Notes under the pieces: model-generated
Told to the model about the DNA's origin: nothing
Seen by the model: only the letters and a program-made list of their open reading frames with translations
The model's database searches: none
Assembly: GCA_028583415.1 (NCBI GenBank)
Contig: CM053269.1
Coordinates: 35,592,254-35,656,253, forward strand
Source: Protea cynaroides
Taxonomy: Eukaryota > Streptophyta > Magnoliopsida > Proteales > Proteaceae
DNA: 64,000 nucleotides
Direction of reading: 5' to 3'
Part shown: positions 32,666 through 45,029 of the stretch, one piece after another
Layout: each line of letters opens with the position of its first letter
Position numbering within the stretch: position 1 is the first letter of the stretch
Translations under genes and position numbers: made by a program

Positions 32666-35600
32666 ACCGAATTTGGGGTGTCCCAAATTGCCTACGTATC
32701 CTTTGGGATTTTCGTCCCTCTAGAATCAGGTTCCGCGTAGTTCGGGCTGGTTGTTGTGTGTGTGTGTGTGTTTTTTTTTTCATTTGTCTTTTTCTTTTTC
32801 TTGTTCTTTTCAATTCCTTTCTTCATCTTTCTTCATTCCCAAGATGGGTTGAACTTTCCATAAATATTGAGGTAGCCATAATGGGGCTTAGCATCTGCAC
32901 TTTGTCCACTAACATTGCTCAGAATCCAAGAGGAACTAGAGATCATGATTTGATCGACTTTCCTTGATTTGACTTAATCTAGACTGAGAGAAACATGTTT
33001 CTTTTCTTTAAAAGGCAATTTTGATATGTTCTGCATTCCTGCCAAATTTATATGGATTTCACTTTGATCATAGGACAATCAGGTCTTTTTAATGAGGGGT
33101 AAATGATGATAATGATTCAAATTTGTATAAGTCATCTTTCTCTTACATGCAAATGAACTCAGCTAGAGTTTCAAACAGAGGGCTCAACTAAACTCATAAT
33201 GTTTGGATAAATGGGTGATTTTGCCCCTGTGTCTAAGTTCAAGTCTGAACACATTGATAGGCAGACGACTTTTGAGTCATCACTAGAAATAACCTTAAGG
33301 AGATGCAACCCTACACTAATCTTTAGAAAAAATGTCAAAGAATGCTTTCTCCTCTCGGTATTATTCAGATAAAAACAAATTTCAACAAGCTATACTCAGA
33401 TGCTGAATCAGTTGTAACCATGTTTAGGCCCAAATCCTTTAAGTCTGTATACAAGTATGACGATGAAGGTCCAGATGGACAGATAAGAAACTGTCCAATG
33501 GGTCTGCCATTGGGAGAGTGTTTGGTTGTTTATGTAGAATGGCTTGATCTCCATTAGGCGATGCCATTTTATTGGCTAGCAACAAAAGACTATGGAATTC
33601 TTGGACGCCGTCAAAAATGATGAATGACAGATAGATATTCCAGTCAGATTTATTGAACAATATTTATGCATAACAAAACGACATGTTCACAAGAAACGAT
33701 ACCATAAAATTTTGTGACATTTGAAATAAGGGCATGTAATGTCAACTCTGTGGAAGACCGTCAGATTGATAGACGGGAGAGAGAGTCTTTAGTCGAAAAG
33801 AAAAATCCTCTGATGACAACAAAGTGATGAGACCACCCCCTGTATGGGCAGGATGTAGTGACCAATATCAAAAATTCTGCTAACACACAACGTGAATCAC
33901 AACAAACAATCAGGTTCTACGAAATGGTGTCTATATGTCATTGTACGAGAACCAATTGTCTTATTGCTTTATAACTGAACTTGTCCATCAGCAGGGCTCC
34001 AAAGGAGTTGCCCCATGTACATGCCTTGTAATCGAACTCACTCATCATTAGTGTTTCAAAGTAGTTGCTCCATGTCTATGCACCATAGTTGAACTTTTCC
34101 ACCATCATTGTTCCAATGTAGTCTGCTAATCAACCTCATTATTTTGTATAGCTCTTTCTTTTTTCTCTTTTTTTTTTCTCTTTTTTTTCTCTTTTTTTTT
34201 TTTTTTCTTTTGAGCTCATCTTTGACTTTGAGATTGATCTGTAGCATGTTTTATGTCTGTAGACTTCGTGCACTTATAGAAGACTTGATCACTTGGATTG
34301 ATGTAAATTTGATAATGCCTTGTGTGTAGACCCATTCTTCTAAAACTAAATGAACCACTTGTATGAGTCTGTAAATGTTCTCTACTTTCAAGGAATATCC
34401 CAAAAAAAAATTTATTTCTATAAATTGACCAAATGGGATGACATTTTGATGTTCCTACTTGTATCTTTGAAAATGCTTCACTTTAACTTAATCATTTGTA
34501 ACTTTCACATGTGTGTTGAACTTTCATAATGCCGGTGGAGTAGAAGTTCAGGTTGTGGCTCATCATCCCAATTGTCATTAGAGTCAGAATTGACAGTGAA
34601 CATCGAAAGAGGAAGAAGAATCAAACTGGGAATGAATGGATTGGAAGTAGTAAAAGCACTACAGTTGATGTCTCAAATGAGATGATTATTGTTCATTTTT
34701 TCAGAGCATTTTGGACTGGACCGTCTACAGACACATCGAACTTAAGCCCATACATAGATGACCTATCAGATACCAATGGTAGCCAATTTAGACAAGTAAT
34801 TCACCGAGTTATCCCAATTGGATACGACATCATTGACGTCAACTTATGATTGGTCGTAGGACCGAATCTCCATTCAGACTTTCGCTAGTAAGGCTCATTA
34901 CGCCTATCTATCGACATGTGTTCGACCCTTTCCATCTTAAGCTAAACCCCTCTTGAGTCTATTACCATTTTGATTTATGCCCTAGTTCGGGTTTGACATT
35001 CACTTGGCCAATGCCTCAATTTGGGTTAAATGTATTCCAATCTTATGTCCCAGTTTGGATGTCATGAAACTCTGACCTATACCCAGTTGGTCCATCGCCT
35101 TTTTGGTTTGCCCCACTTTGAATCCATTAACATTTTAATTATGCCCCAGTTTATGGTGCATTGATATTTTTGTTGTGCTCCAATTTAGGATACACTGACA
35201 TTTTGGTTGTGCCCCAATTTAGGGTGTACATGAAGTTTATTTTCAGGCTACCTCAATTTTGGGATACAATTGACCACATGGTCTTCTTTTTCATCTTGGA
35301 TTTTGGGAGGTGGGTGGGACATTCTTGAAGGTTCGAGAGCTATTCCTTTGAGTCATGGTCACCTTGGGTGATGAAAGTAATTTGGGAGTCAGAAACCAAC
35401 TCCTTCAGTCAAAGTGGCTCAATTGCTAAGGGTGAATAAAATGCTTTCCAATCTCAGATTTTTCCATTTAAATTTGGCAGGTATGCTAGTATAGGAAAGA
35501 AACATGTAATCTCTCAGAATCTATGATTTAGCTTTCTAACCTCTCGGATTCCTTAACTCCGATCTAGGAATTTCAATTTCGCTCTGTAATATTTGGACTC

Positions 35601-36842
35601 TCAATATACTGTCTTCCAACCATTCCAACATTTTGAGGTACAAAAGTCCTCCTTATGACCATGAACTGAGACATGAACCAGTGATGATGAGACATTCCTA
35701 TGAGTGGATGTAATAAGAGTGAATGCTTTGTCTACTCACTCAGGTGTTCTCTTAAGTCTAGACAATCCTATCCTCCCTAGTTCAACCTTTTTTTTTTTTT
35801 AATAAACAATGAACAAAGGTTAAGACTCAGAAGTGACTGGACATGAGAAAAATGCACATACACATACAAGCTGACTCGACCAAACAAAGTTAGCTCCTTC
35901 ATGAAAATCGACCATTAGACATCATCTGTATCAATTTATTTGTATTTGAATAACCCCATGATTGGTCTTGGGGCCTCAAGATTCTGAATGGATCATTGTA
36001 GCACCAAGGTTCGACCATGTGGTTCATCAAATTTCAAGAAATTGAAACAGATATGCTTATTTGTAGTTTTCATGAAGGATGACAAAAGTGGTTCATGATT
36101 GAAAAAATCGGTAAATTTCTACTTGATCATAGTATCTATGCCGTGACGAAGATTTTTCGATCGTTTTTGAGATTGATGAATCAATATTGAACGGTCAACA
36201 CAAAGAGCTTTGTACGATGGAGGGCGTGTACAGACCACCCACACTAATGTGTATGCGGGTATACGTAACCCTCACGCTCCCAACAAGTGAGAGACAAGAA
36301 TACTCAAGTGTGGATCCAAACATATTGACAAGTCAAGGATAAAAACGGGCAGAACTTCGACGTCTCGGATGTAAATATTATGATCGAGTAGATTTTACCA
36401 TGTTAGTTCAAAAATGGACCAAAAATAACATACATGTGGCTAAAACTGGGTTAGGACAGAAAAGGCCACCTTGATGAGGACGGGGGTAACCTATCACCGA
36501 ATGCTCGATGAATAATGGGCCCCCATTCCCTTTATATACTATGTTGCAAGGATCCAAGCGACATGGAGTAGCATAACGCATTCCCAGACGGACCCAAGAA
36601 ACGCTCGTTAGAGGCTGCTCGCGCGGTCGTGTTCTCACAAAGTACAGGCCAAGGCTGTGTGTTTCACCTAGTGGGTTGCCCCAAATGCATGGGACCCGAT
36701 TTGGCTAATCGCACGAAAGTGTGACTGAACCCATACCCCCCAAAGCAATATGTACGAACAATAAATATAGTACCCTAGATCTAGCAGCAAATGTCAAGCA
36801 AATCAATATAAGGAAAGTATCCTAGGAGTCTGAATATTATTT

Positions 36843-36858
36843 CCCAGCGGAGTCGCCA
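36843..36858 (-). promoter_or_regulatory. Primer binding site, tRNA-Arg type
   Basis: TGGCGACTCCGCTGGG on the minus strand, one base from the LTR edge at 36860. It complements a 3' end of ...CCCAGCGGAGTCGCCA, as in plant tRNA-Arg whose acceptor stem begins GACTCCG. Confidence 0.85.
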
Positions 36859-37605
36859 CTGTGAGGACAATGGAAAATCGATGATCCTCCTCGGGATGGA
36901 AATGTGTATCCTGTATCGATGAAGATCGATTTATTCTGTTGGAGTCGCCACCTAGATTAAGGTCTAGGACCTCTAAAAATGTAGCCTCACCCTAAGGTAA
37001 GACTTCTATTGACTCATGACCCAATGTATCAGTTCTTTGGTCTGCAAGAGATCAGGTAAGTATTCAGGGTACGGTTATGGGAAGGTGTAAGGCACCCAAA
37101 CCGCCCGATCAATATCGGCCTCCTAAACTTTCCTTAGACTCTAATTTTGATTGTACTTGGTCAACTGGATGACTAGGGTTCAATGGGGATGTCCTAAACC
37201 AGGTTGTTGAGTTATTCTAACCTAGGGTTCAGCCAATCAAGTTTTAAAGCAAATAAACAAGCAAATATAATGTACAATATTATACAGTGAACCGGACCAA
37301 AGATGGTTCGGTCTTGGACTGAATCTGAGACGTGTAAGACATCTCAAACTGCCTACGTATTCCAATCCTGAAAATCAAGTCCAATACGTAGTTCGAAAGG
37401 GGTTTTGTGATTAAAGATTATGAAAGTGATTTATGAATGTGCTTCAATTAGATTTTTTTGTTCAAGTTGAAGTTTATGCTGGATGTGTGGTTGATGGGTG
37501 GCTTTGTACCATATTTGAGATTCCCAAATTGCCTACGAATTCTAGGGTGTGCCCTAGAAATCAGGTACGACGTAGTTCGAAAATGATTGTGAGAGTCGGA
37601 TTTGG

Positions 37606-37905
37606 AATGTGTACCACATTCCTTCTATTTTTGTCAATAGGATCTAGGGATGAGACCTAAATTTCTACCATTTTTATTTGGGATGTGTACCAAATTCTTT
37701 CTATTTTTGTTAATAGGATCTAGGGATGAGACCAAAATTCCTACCATTTTTATTTGAGATGTGTACCAAATTCTTTCTATTTTTGTCAATAGGATCTAGG
37801 GATGAGACCTAAATTCCTACCATTTTTATTTGGGATGTGTACCAAATTCTTTCTATTTTTGTCAATAGGATCTAGGGATGAGACCTAAATTCCTACCATT
37901 TTATT
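37606..37905. repeat. Tandem array of about 77-bp units, four copies
   Basis: Same unit as 28141-28518, one copy fewer. Confidence 0.9.
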
Positions 37906-39183
37906 GTTTCCATTCTTAGGTTTTTAGGGTTTCCTATCCCTTTTCATTGTGATTTTCATTTTTTAGGGTTTCATACCCTAATTATTCTCTTTATTTTAGA
38001 GTTTATTTTGCCCTAATTATTCTTTCCATTTTTAGGGTTTCACTACCCTAATTGTTCAATTCTTTCCATTTTAGGGTGTATCTTGCCCTAGTTGTTGTAC
38101 AATGAAAACAATCTAACATAGCAATGTGAGCTTAAATATAGCAGTGTAAGCATCCAAATATAGCATGTTGGAAATATATTCAAATTTAGCAACAAATCAG
38201 TCAAAGATGGCAAGTGAGCATGTGAATCAATACAAACATGGTAAGTGTGCATCCAAACATGGCAGTTATCATCCAATATGGCATGTGAGCATGTGTAGCA
38301 GACAAATATGGCAATAAGCATGTGTAGCATTCCAAAACAACAAGAATCATGTAAACACCCAAAGATAACATGTGAAAGCATTCCAAGTATGGCATGTGAG
38401 CAATGTGAGCATCAAATATGACAATTATGTGGCATCATATGTATCAAAACAACTTGTATGCATGATATTCAGATTCGCTTAAATTAATCACAATGAAGAT
38501 GATGAAGGTAATTCAGGAGCAACTGTATAGATTGGTTACTGGAAAATCAGAAATGGAGATGGTAGATGTTGATGGTTGCGATCTGATTTGTATGGTTGTG
38601 GACAGATAGTGAGGAGTGGTGCATTGCTGTTGGGATTTGGGTGATTGGATATATATTGGGTGATGAGTGATATGGTGGTAAGCAGGAGTAAGGTGAGGGA
38701 TTTGATGAGGTGTTGCGGGATGGAATTGGTACTGTAGATAATAATAAGCTGCCTGGCCGTGGCTAGGTTTTGATTAATGATGCAGGCTAGACAAGAGTGA
38801 AGAGATGGGATTGTGAGTGTAGCTGGATAGGTATTTAGATGATTATGTGAGTGAAAGTTTGAGTTTGGTGCTTGGTGGGGCTAAAGCAGCAATGGGTATG
38901 ATACGGTGGGGAATCACGGAGATGGAGTTACGGTGATGATGATTTTTCCATGGCCAGATAGCCGGGTGCATGAGGATTATAGGTTGCAAGCTTGGGTGGC
39001 TGGGAAGGCACGGGAGTGTGTCGGTTGGAGTAGATTAGGTGTTGCTGGGTTTATATGGGAATGGTGGATGGTCAGGTGGCTTGGTTTTGGTCAGGATGGC
39101 TAGGTAATTGAAGATATGGGCAGCAAGTGGAATGAATAACATATGCATAAAAAAAAACTTAATAGAAAGACAGAAACAAACCA

Positions 39184-40310
39184 ACTTACCTCCTTCTCTT
39201 TCTATGTTCTTCTCTACTTCTTCTTCTTTTCTGCTCTTCCCCGTTCATTCTTCTCTTTCCCGCAGCTCTCCATTGTTTTCTCCTTTTTTTCCCCAAAACC
39301 GTAAGCCTCTCCCCCTCTTTACTTTTTTTCTCTTTTTTCTTTATTTCTCCCTCTTTTTTCTCTCTTCTTCCCTTCTTTTTCTCCCAAAACCGTGAGCCTC
39401 CCCCCTCTTCATGTTTTTTTCTCTTTTTTCTTTATTTCTCCCTCTTTTTTCTCTCTTCTTCCCTTCTTTTTCTCCCAAAACCTAGCCCCAAAAGCTTTTT
39501 ACGTCATCTCTCTCTCCCCTCTTTTTTTCTTTTGGAATATCTCCTAGAAACCCTAAATCCCCTTCTCTTGTACGTCCCCTCTCTCCCTTTTTTTTTTCTC
39601 TTTTTGGAATCTCCTCTAGAAACCTTAAATCCCCTTCCCTTTTCACGTCTACTCTCTCCTTTTTTTTTCTGTTTTTGGAATCTCCTCTAGAAACCCTAAA
39701 TCCGCTTCCCATTTCACGTCTACTCTCTCTCCCTTTTTTTTTCTCTTTTTGGAATCCCTTCAAGAAACACTAAATCCCCTTCTCTTTTCACGTCTACTCT
39801 CCTCCTAAATCTTCTCTTTTTGGAATCCCTTCTAGAAACCCTAAATCCCCTTCTCTTTTCACGTCTACTCTCCTCCTAAATCTTCTCGGATTCTTCCCAT
39901 CTTTCTTTCCTTTTTTTCTCTCCATCTCTCTCTCAATCTCACGTCTCTTCTCCCCATATTTCTTTCCTCTTTTTTTTTCTTCTCTCTCTCCCTCATGTCA
40001 GATTTTCCATCTTTCTTTCCTTTTTTTTTCTTCTCTCTCTCCCTCTCTTTCTTTTCCTTTTTTTTTCTCCAAAAAATCTTTTGGATTATCTCAAAACCAC
40101 TCTCTTTCACGTCTTCTCTCTCCCTTCTTTCCTTCTTCTCTTTTGGATTATCTCAAAACCCTATATCCCTCTCTCTTTCACGTCTCCTCTCTCTTTTCTT
40201 TTCTTTTTTTTCTCAAAATCTTTTGGATTTACTCCAAAATCAAAATCTCTCCCTCTCTCAGGTCTCCTCTTTCTTTTTTCTTCTCAATCTCCTTTTGGAT
40301 TTTATCATTT
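39184..40310. repeat. Polypyrimidine tract in the 5' LTR
   Basis: Partner of 29799-30840, slightly longer through additional 'AGAAACC.TAAATCCCC' units around 39545-39700. Confidence 0.85.
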
Positions 40311-40356
40311 ATATATAATAATATATATTATATACATATATACACATATATTTAAT

Positions 40357-40359
<3 letters not shown>

Positions 40360-40427
<68 letters not shown>
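40360..40427. repeat. (TA)n microsatellite, 5' LTR only
   Basis: About 34 TA units; the equivalent position in the other LTR (about 30855-30895) has only a short AT-rich stretch. Confidence 0.95.
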
Positions 40428-40430
<3 letters not shown>

Positions 40431-41585
40431 ATATATAATATATAAATATTATGCACATGGATGAACTGATTCGAAAATAGGTTGAGACTGACTTGGGTTG
40501 ACTGAGTTAAACTGATATGGGTTGAGCTAGGTTGGACCAGAACTGGCTTGAACTGTGTTGACTGGATTGGTTAAAATTAATTGGATTTTCTCTCTTCATT
40601 ATTTCATGGACCATTTCTGCTGTCATCCCGCATGGAATTTTTTGATAACCTTTATTCCAAATTTTCTACGTTAACTTTGTAGAACATTAAAAATGAGGAA
40701 TATTGGAACTTGAATCACCTCATTTGGAAATAAAATGGCCAACTTATGACTTTCGGAAGTTTAAGCAGGCCAATTATCGATAATTTGATTGACCATTCTG
40801 CATGAGATCCTTCGGAGGCTTCTACCAGAAATATTTTACGTCCACATTGTAGAGCACTAAAAATGGAACATAATGAGACTGAAATCACCTGATTTGGATA
40901 TAGGATGATCAAAATATGAATTTTTGAAGATTAAATGACCATTTCCATATGTAATTTTGCATGGGACCCTCCGGAGACTTCTACCTGAGATTTTTCACGT
41001 CCACTTTGTAGGACATCACAAATGAAGAACAATGGCCTTGGAATCGTCTGAATCCGACGTAGAACGGAAAAGATATGAAGCTTTGAAGTTCTAACGATAA
41101 CTTTGCATGCAAGCTTGCATGGGGCCCGCTGGTGACTTCTACCGGAAATCCTTTACGTCCATTTTGAAGAGGACTAAAAATAAGGAATAATGGTACTTAA
41201 ACCATATGATTCAGATGTCGGATGATCAAGATATGATGATTTGAGATTCAAACAATCCAACTTACGATAATTTGCATGAAAGCCCGTGAGATTATTTATG
41301 ATAATTTCAGAAGCCTCCCTTGTACGTATCATCAAACTAAAATGATCATATCTTCTTCATTTGATGTCAGAATCGAGTAATTCTGGTCTCATTTTGAAGA
41401 TAATTCCATGACCTAGGCATCCATGTAAAATTATAACCCGTGACCTTACTATGGGACCCATTGAAAACTTTCTCAAATTCACAGTAAAAAATCCAAACTT
41501 TCAATCATCTTTCTTCCTTTTGTTGTCCATATACCAGTAGGACTTTGTTTAATTGGGATGACAAAAATGGGGTGCTTACACTGAG

Positions 41586-41828
41586 GCAGCAGCAGTAGAC
41601 GCTGGAGCAGGGGTTCATGGGGGTGATGACGATTGCTTATACATGGATGTGGATGCCATACCTCATCCATCACCTACTCATACTACAGGAGCTGGTCTTT
41701 CTTATTCAGCTGGTCCTTCGTATGCACCTTCGGATGACATGATGGGGCTGTTACGTGAGATTAGGGAGGCCCAGCGCGCATCGGATCAGCGGATGGCCGA
41801 GCTGGCAGCTAGTCTCCAGGCGACCTAG
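41586..41828 (+). CDS. Opposite-strand ORF of the Tekay element, part 2 (C-terminus)
   Basis: It continues the frame of 26524-27396 after the second CTGAG. Residues are Ala/Gly-rich, then 'DVDAIPHPSPTHTTGAGLSY', and end in a predicted helix 'DDMMGLLREIREAQRASDQR...ELAASLQAT' before TAG at 41826-41828. Together the halves give 371 codons without a stop or frameshift. The charged, heptad-like tail could mediate self-association, but this is inference. Confidence 0.75.
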   Translation, partial: AAAVDAGAGVHGGDDDCLYMDVDAIPHPSPTHTTGAGLSYSAGPSYAPSDDMMGLLREIREAQRASDQRMAELAASLQAT

Positions 41829-42189
41829 ATTCAGGTGGTCTGGTTGAATAGGGTGTATGCGGAGGACTATGATAGAGATCGCGAGGCACCTCCTCCTCTA
41901 GCACCTCCAGCTCCATGATGTTTTCTCTTTTGTCTTTCTTTTTGTACTTCAGAGTAACTGTCTGGGTTGTGGACTGTACTCTGCTTTAGTCATGTATATA
42001 TATGTTTGTTCTTCTTTTGGGTGTATATAAATTTGTTTCTCATTTAATAGATGCATTATTCTCTTTTAATTTTGTCTCAAACAACACAGATGCTTATGGT
42101 GTGTTATTATTACAGTTTCTAAATTTTTATCCTATCTCAGTTCATGAATTTTTGTGGAAGTATACTGGTTTTACAGACAGGGCATGAGA

Positions 42190-42201
42190 GCTCTGATACC
42201 A
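42190..42201 (-). promoter_or_regulatory. Primer binding site of the Tekay element, tRNA-iMet type
   Basis: The minus strand reads TGGTATCAGAGC, three bases from the LTR-D edge at 42205. Confidence 0.9.
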
Positions 42202-42204
42202 AGT

Positions 42205-44182
42205 TGTCACACCCCAATTCTGCACCATCCAGAACGGTGTGATGAACTGCTACTAAACCAACGGTTCAACCAAGATCTCTAATAGGATGTGTCCGTTGAA
42301 AATAAAATCATACACATCCACAACCATAATCAGAATAAATACACAATAGCGGAAGTCTTAATAATAAATGAACTGAGGAATCTAGCTATGATAATCATAA
42401 ATAAAGTATCAAATTATGTTATATCAACTGAGACATAAGTAAATAAAATATCAATTATATTTCCTTAATAATTCAAATCAAAATCTAATCGAAAACGCAT
42501 GCGTTGCACTCGCATGAAGAGTCATGCGTTTCCACTAAGTTTTCAGCTTCCATGCAGCGATGTGGCCGTACGCAGAAACATTCATATAGTCTTCCACCGT
42601 GGTACCTGCATCATCAACTAAAAATATTCGACGTCGAAAGGGTGAGCACACATAACAACTCAGTGAGCAAACAAAACAATGCAACAAACATATGCATGCA
42701 TTCAATTCATATATGTGGTCTGGTTTATAAGTTTGCAATGTGCTATAGAAAGGTTCGGTGGCCGCCTCACCTCTATACACAAGTGTGCGAATCCGCCCAA
42801 TGAGTATCGGCACTGTCGTCCCACATACACCGACCATGGACAATATACACCCCATGAAAACGGCATGGCTATACCGGTGGCCCATATCAACACGTAAGCC
42901 CCTGCTAGAGAGGGCTTGCAAACTGGGCTCGCAACTAACCAATCCTAATGTCAAACAGTGTATCAAAGGCCTCACCCCAGCATCCCTCAATACATCCATA
43001 AAGATAGAGCTAAGGCCCCCCGGTAGAGTCAAAGACTACAAGGTCCAAGACCACCTCCCCTGATACCCTACGACGTAGTAGTTCTGCTAAGGTAATGGCG
43101 ATACGACGATGTCAGTGGAAATGACTTGAGTAGAACCATGGCACAATATACACCCCATGAAAACAGCATGGCTGTACCGGTTGATACCATCCCCTACCCG
43201 CACCATGTATACTAACCACACACATACATTCACATGCCTATTCCTAGCATCATCATCATCATCATGTTATAAATAAACAGAATTAAATATGCATGAACAG
43301 TAATAGCAGGAATATTGGATGACATATTAAATGCACATACAAGCACACACGCATAGAATCAGTCATGGCATTGGACTCAAGAAATGAAAACAGTTTATTA
43401 TTAGTCAATTAGTTTAGGTCTTGTTCCCTCACCTTTGCTTAAGTGTTGATCCTCTTTCAAGCTTTAAAACCACTTTTATATCAATAGAAAAACCTAACAA
43501 GTCGATAGATTTTGGTTAGAAGTCATTCTGGCATCATTAGGCTTGTTTTTAAGCACGGGTCGCAGGGTGGGTAGCAGTCTACATCGACCCCCAGGGTAGG
43601 GTCGATGCCAGGGTTGGATGTTCCATCGACCCTGGGTGCGACCACCCCTATTCTGGACTTCCCGAATACTGGGGGTCGATCCTGTGGTCTGGTAGGGTCG
43701 ATTCCCAATCGACCCCACTTGCGACCCCCGGTGGGTTGAGTCGAGATTTTCATTCTACAGTCCATTCCTTTCCGTTTGGGTCCTATGGCTTACTTCCACA
43801 ATCCATTCTAGGCTTGTTCTATGGCTTAGAACACTAGGTTTCTTCCTTACCTTGTCTACCATGATTTCTCCATGGAATTCATCGAAATCTTCCCATGGGT
43901 GTATGATTTGGGTTTCTCCTAGACCATACACTCTTCATGAACTATTCTAAGGTCTTAGATTATCAAATAGAAAGCTTGCCCATACCTTAGGTTTGCTGAG
44001 ATTCAGAGATTTCTCTGAATTCTTCAATTCGGTCCTCTTCTCCAACTTTCCTTCTCTTCTTCTTCTCTTCTCTTTCTCTCACTCTCAATTAGGGTTTCAA
44101 AAGGAGTGAAAGAGGCTTAGGGACATTCTATTTATAGAGTAGAATCTCTAAAAATAAGTCTCATTGAGATTAGGAAGGAATC
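42205..44182 (-). mobile_element. LTR-D, 5' LTR of the Tekay element, truncated
   Basis: Matches LTR-C base for base over long stretches from TGTCACACCCC (42205) to GAAGGAATC (44182). The last 300 or so bases of the LTR, up to the TGTAAGACCC end, are missing. The TATA box (44127-44136) is kept. Confidence 0.9.
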
Positions 44183-45029
44183 TTACTATACTTCCATTAT
44201 CCAAGCAATGAATATGAAAAACTTGTAACCAAATAGAAAACCAGAAGAAAACAAAATGAAACATCAAAACAAAACCTAAAGTTATTGATGAATAGATATG
44301 ATTAAACCAATAAAACAATAACAGAGATTGAGTTACCCAAAAATTAATACAAAAAATTATGAAACTCAATAATCAATTCATTAATGATTTAACAGAACAA
44401 CTTCAAAATCACCCCTAATCAAAATCCAACGAAATAACTCCTTTAAGAAATCACCCCTAATCATCGTTGCCAAATCCTACACAATACCCATTATCAGAAA
44501 TTACAAATTAAATAAAAGAACATTACCTGCTACAATCAGAGGTAATCTTCTACAGGAGAGAGGCAAATAAAACGACCATGAAAAACCCTAAAAAATACAA
44601 TGAGAAAGAAGCTGATTAGGGAAAAAAAATTCAGCCGAAACTTGAAATCGCAGAGAGAGAGAAGTGAAAAAAAATACCTTGCACAGTCAGAGGGAATGTC
44701 GAAGAGATGGAGAGAACATAAACAAATGAAGCCAAGCCAGCAACTTCGTCTTCGGAGAGAGTGAAAGAGAAAACACAGACAAAGATTCCTCTCAACATTC
44801 GGCTTCCAAAGAGAGAGAATCTGTACTCCGGATCTTTGTCTTCGTCTTTGCAGCAAGAGGAGGAGTCTTCATCTTCCACAGATGAACAAGGAGCTCGAAG
44901 ATGCACTTCGGATCTTCGATTGCTACTTTTCCTTTTGTCTTCCTTTTGTCTTCCACCTATTTCGTGTAGTAGAGATGGCCAACAGTGGAGAAAGACTGAT
45001 TTGTCAGGAGTAAGTTCTTATGTTGGGAG
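44183..45029 (-). other. Possible 5' leader exons and intron of a host gene, cut off by the Tekay element
   Basis: On the minus strand the sequence looks like a plant first exon (GA/CT-rich leader, about 44684-44906), a donor GCAAG/GTATTTTTT at about 44683, a second exon from TTTTTAG/GG (44591) to AGCAG/GTAATG (about 44528), and a T-rich intron that ends abruptly at LTR-D. No product can be recognised; the small ORFs at 44536-44906 may be leader sequence. An ordinary AT-rich spacer is the alternative. Confidence 0.25.

Larger units (their letters stand above)
32034..36859 (-). other. Non-coding interior of the LARD-like element
   Basis: 4826 bp with no open frame over about 115 codons outside tandem repeats, and no recognisable retroelement domain on either strand. 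It holds an approximately 80-bp array (32197-32445), a 15-bp array (32470-32665), a (TG)n run near 32755, a T/C-rich run at 34155-34210, and loosely repeated 'GTGCCCCAATTTAGG' phrases at 34970-35240. Confidence 0.75.
27397..41580 (-). mobile_element. Non-autonomous giant-LTR (LARD-like) element of Ogre/Tat type
   Basis: Two long direct repeats (27397-32033 and 36860-41580) flank 4826 bp. The insertion is bounded by TG...CA ends and a 5-bp duplication. On the minus strand the PBS at 36858 downward, TGGCGACTCCGCTGGG, complements the 3' end of a plant tRNA-Arg, and the tract GAAGAGGGGCATC precedes the other LTR. Both features are those of Ogre/Tat elements. No gag, protease, RT or integrase is found inside. 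Movement must have used proteins supplied by another element. The LTRs are highly similar (about 4 differences in the first 100 bp), so insertion is fairly recent, and it must be younger than the host Tekay element. Confidence 0.88.
36860..41580 (-). mobile_element. LARD-like element, 5' LTR (4721 bp)
   Basis: Near-identical partner of the LTR at 27397-32033. Differences are mostly point changes plus one fewer 77-bp unit, extra pyrimidine-tract units near 39540-39720, and a (TA)n expansion at 40360-40427. In element orientation it lies upstream of the PBS. Confidence 0.92.
18448..44182 (-). mobile_element. Tekay/Del-type Ty3-gypsy chromovirus, near full length, carrying a nested insertion
   Basis: In element orientation (minus) the order is 5' LTR-D (44182-42205, U3 end missing), tRNA-iMet PBS, opposite-strand ORF, gag, candidate intron, protease, RT, RNase H, integrase with chromodomain, PPT, 3' LTR-C (20741-18448). 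The chromodomain after the GPY/F-like integrase tail and LTRs above 2 kb place it in the Tekay/Del lineage. Without the 14.2-kb nested element it would be about 11.5 kb. Ten in-frame stops disrupt gag-pol, with no frameshift. The first 150 bp of the two LTRs differ at roughly 5% of positions, mostly transitions. The 5' LTR is cut at 44182, so no target duplication can be verified. Confidence 0.9.

Noticed and set aside
32466..32813. ORF with GYTSK repeats, possibly a repeat protein
   Set aside because: It follows from a 15-bp minisatellite, which is open in two frames on the minus strand, and lies in the non-coding interior of a retrotransposon.
42504..43063. Open frames of 60-165 codons recurring at 877-1161, 5828-6028, 18728-19242 and 42504-43063
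   Set aside because: They are the same LTR block in each copy, open by chance and in different frames and strands.
44183..45029. A named gene on the minus strand
   Set aside because: Only leader-like sequence with candidate splice sites is visible; no conserved protein sequence, so no product is claimed.
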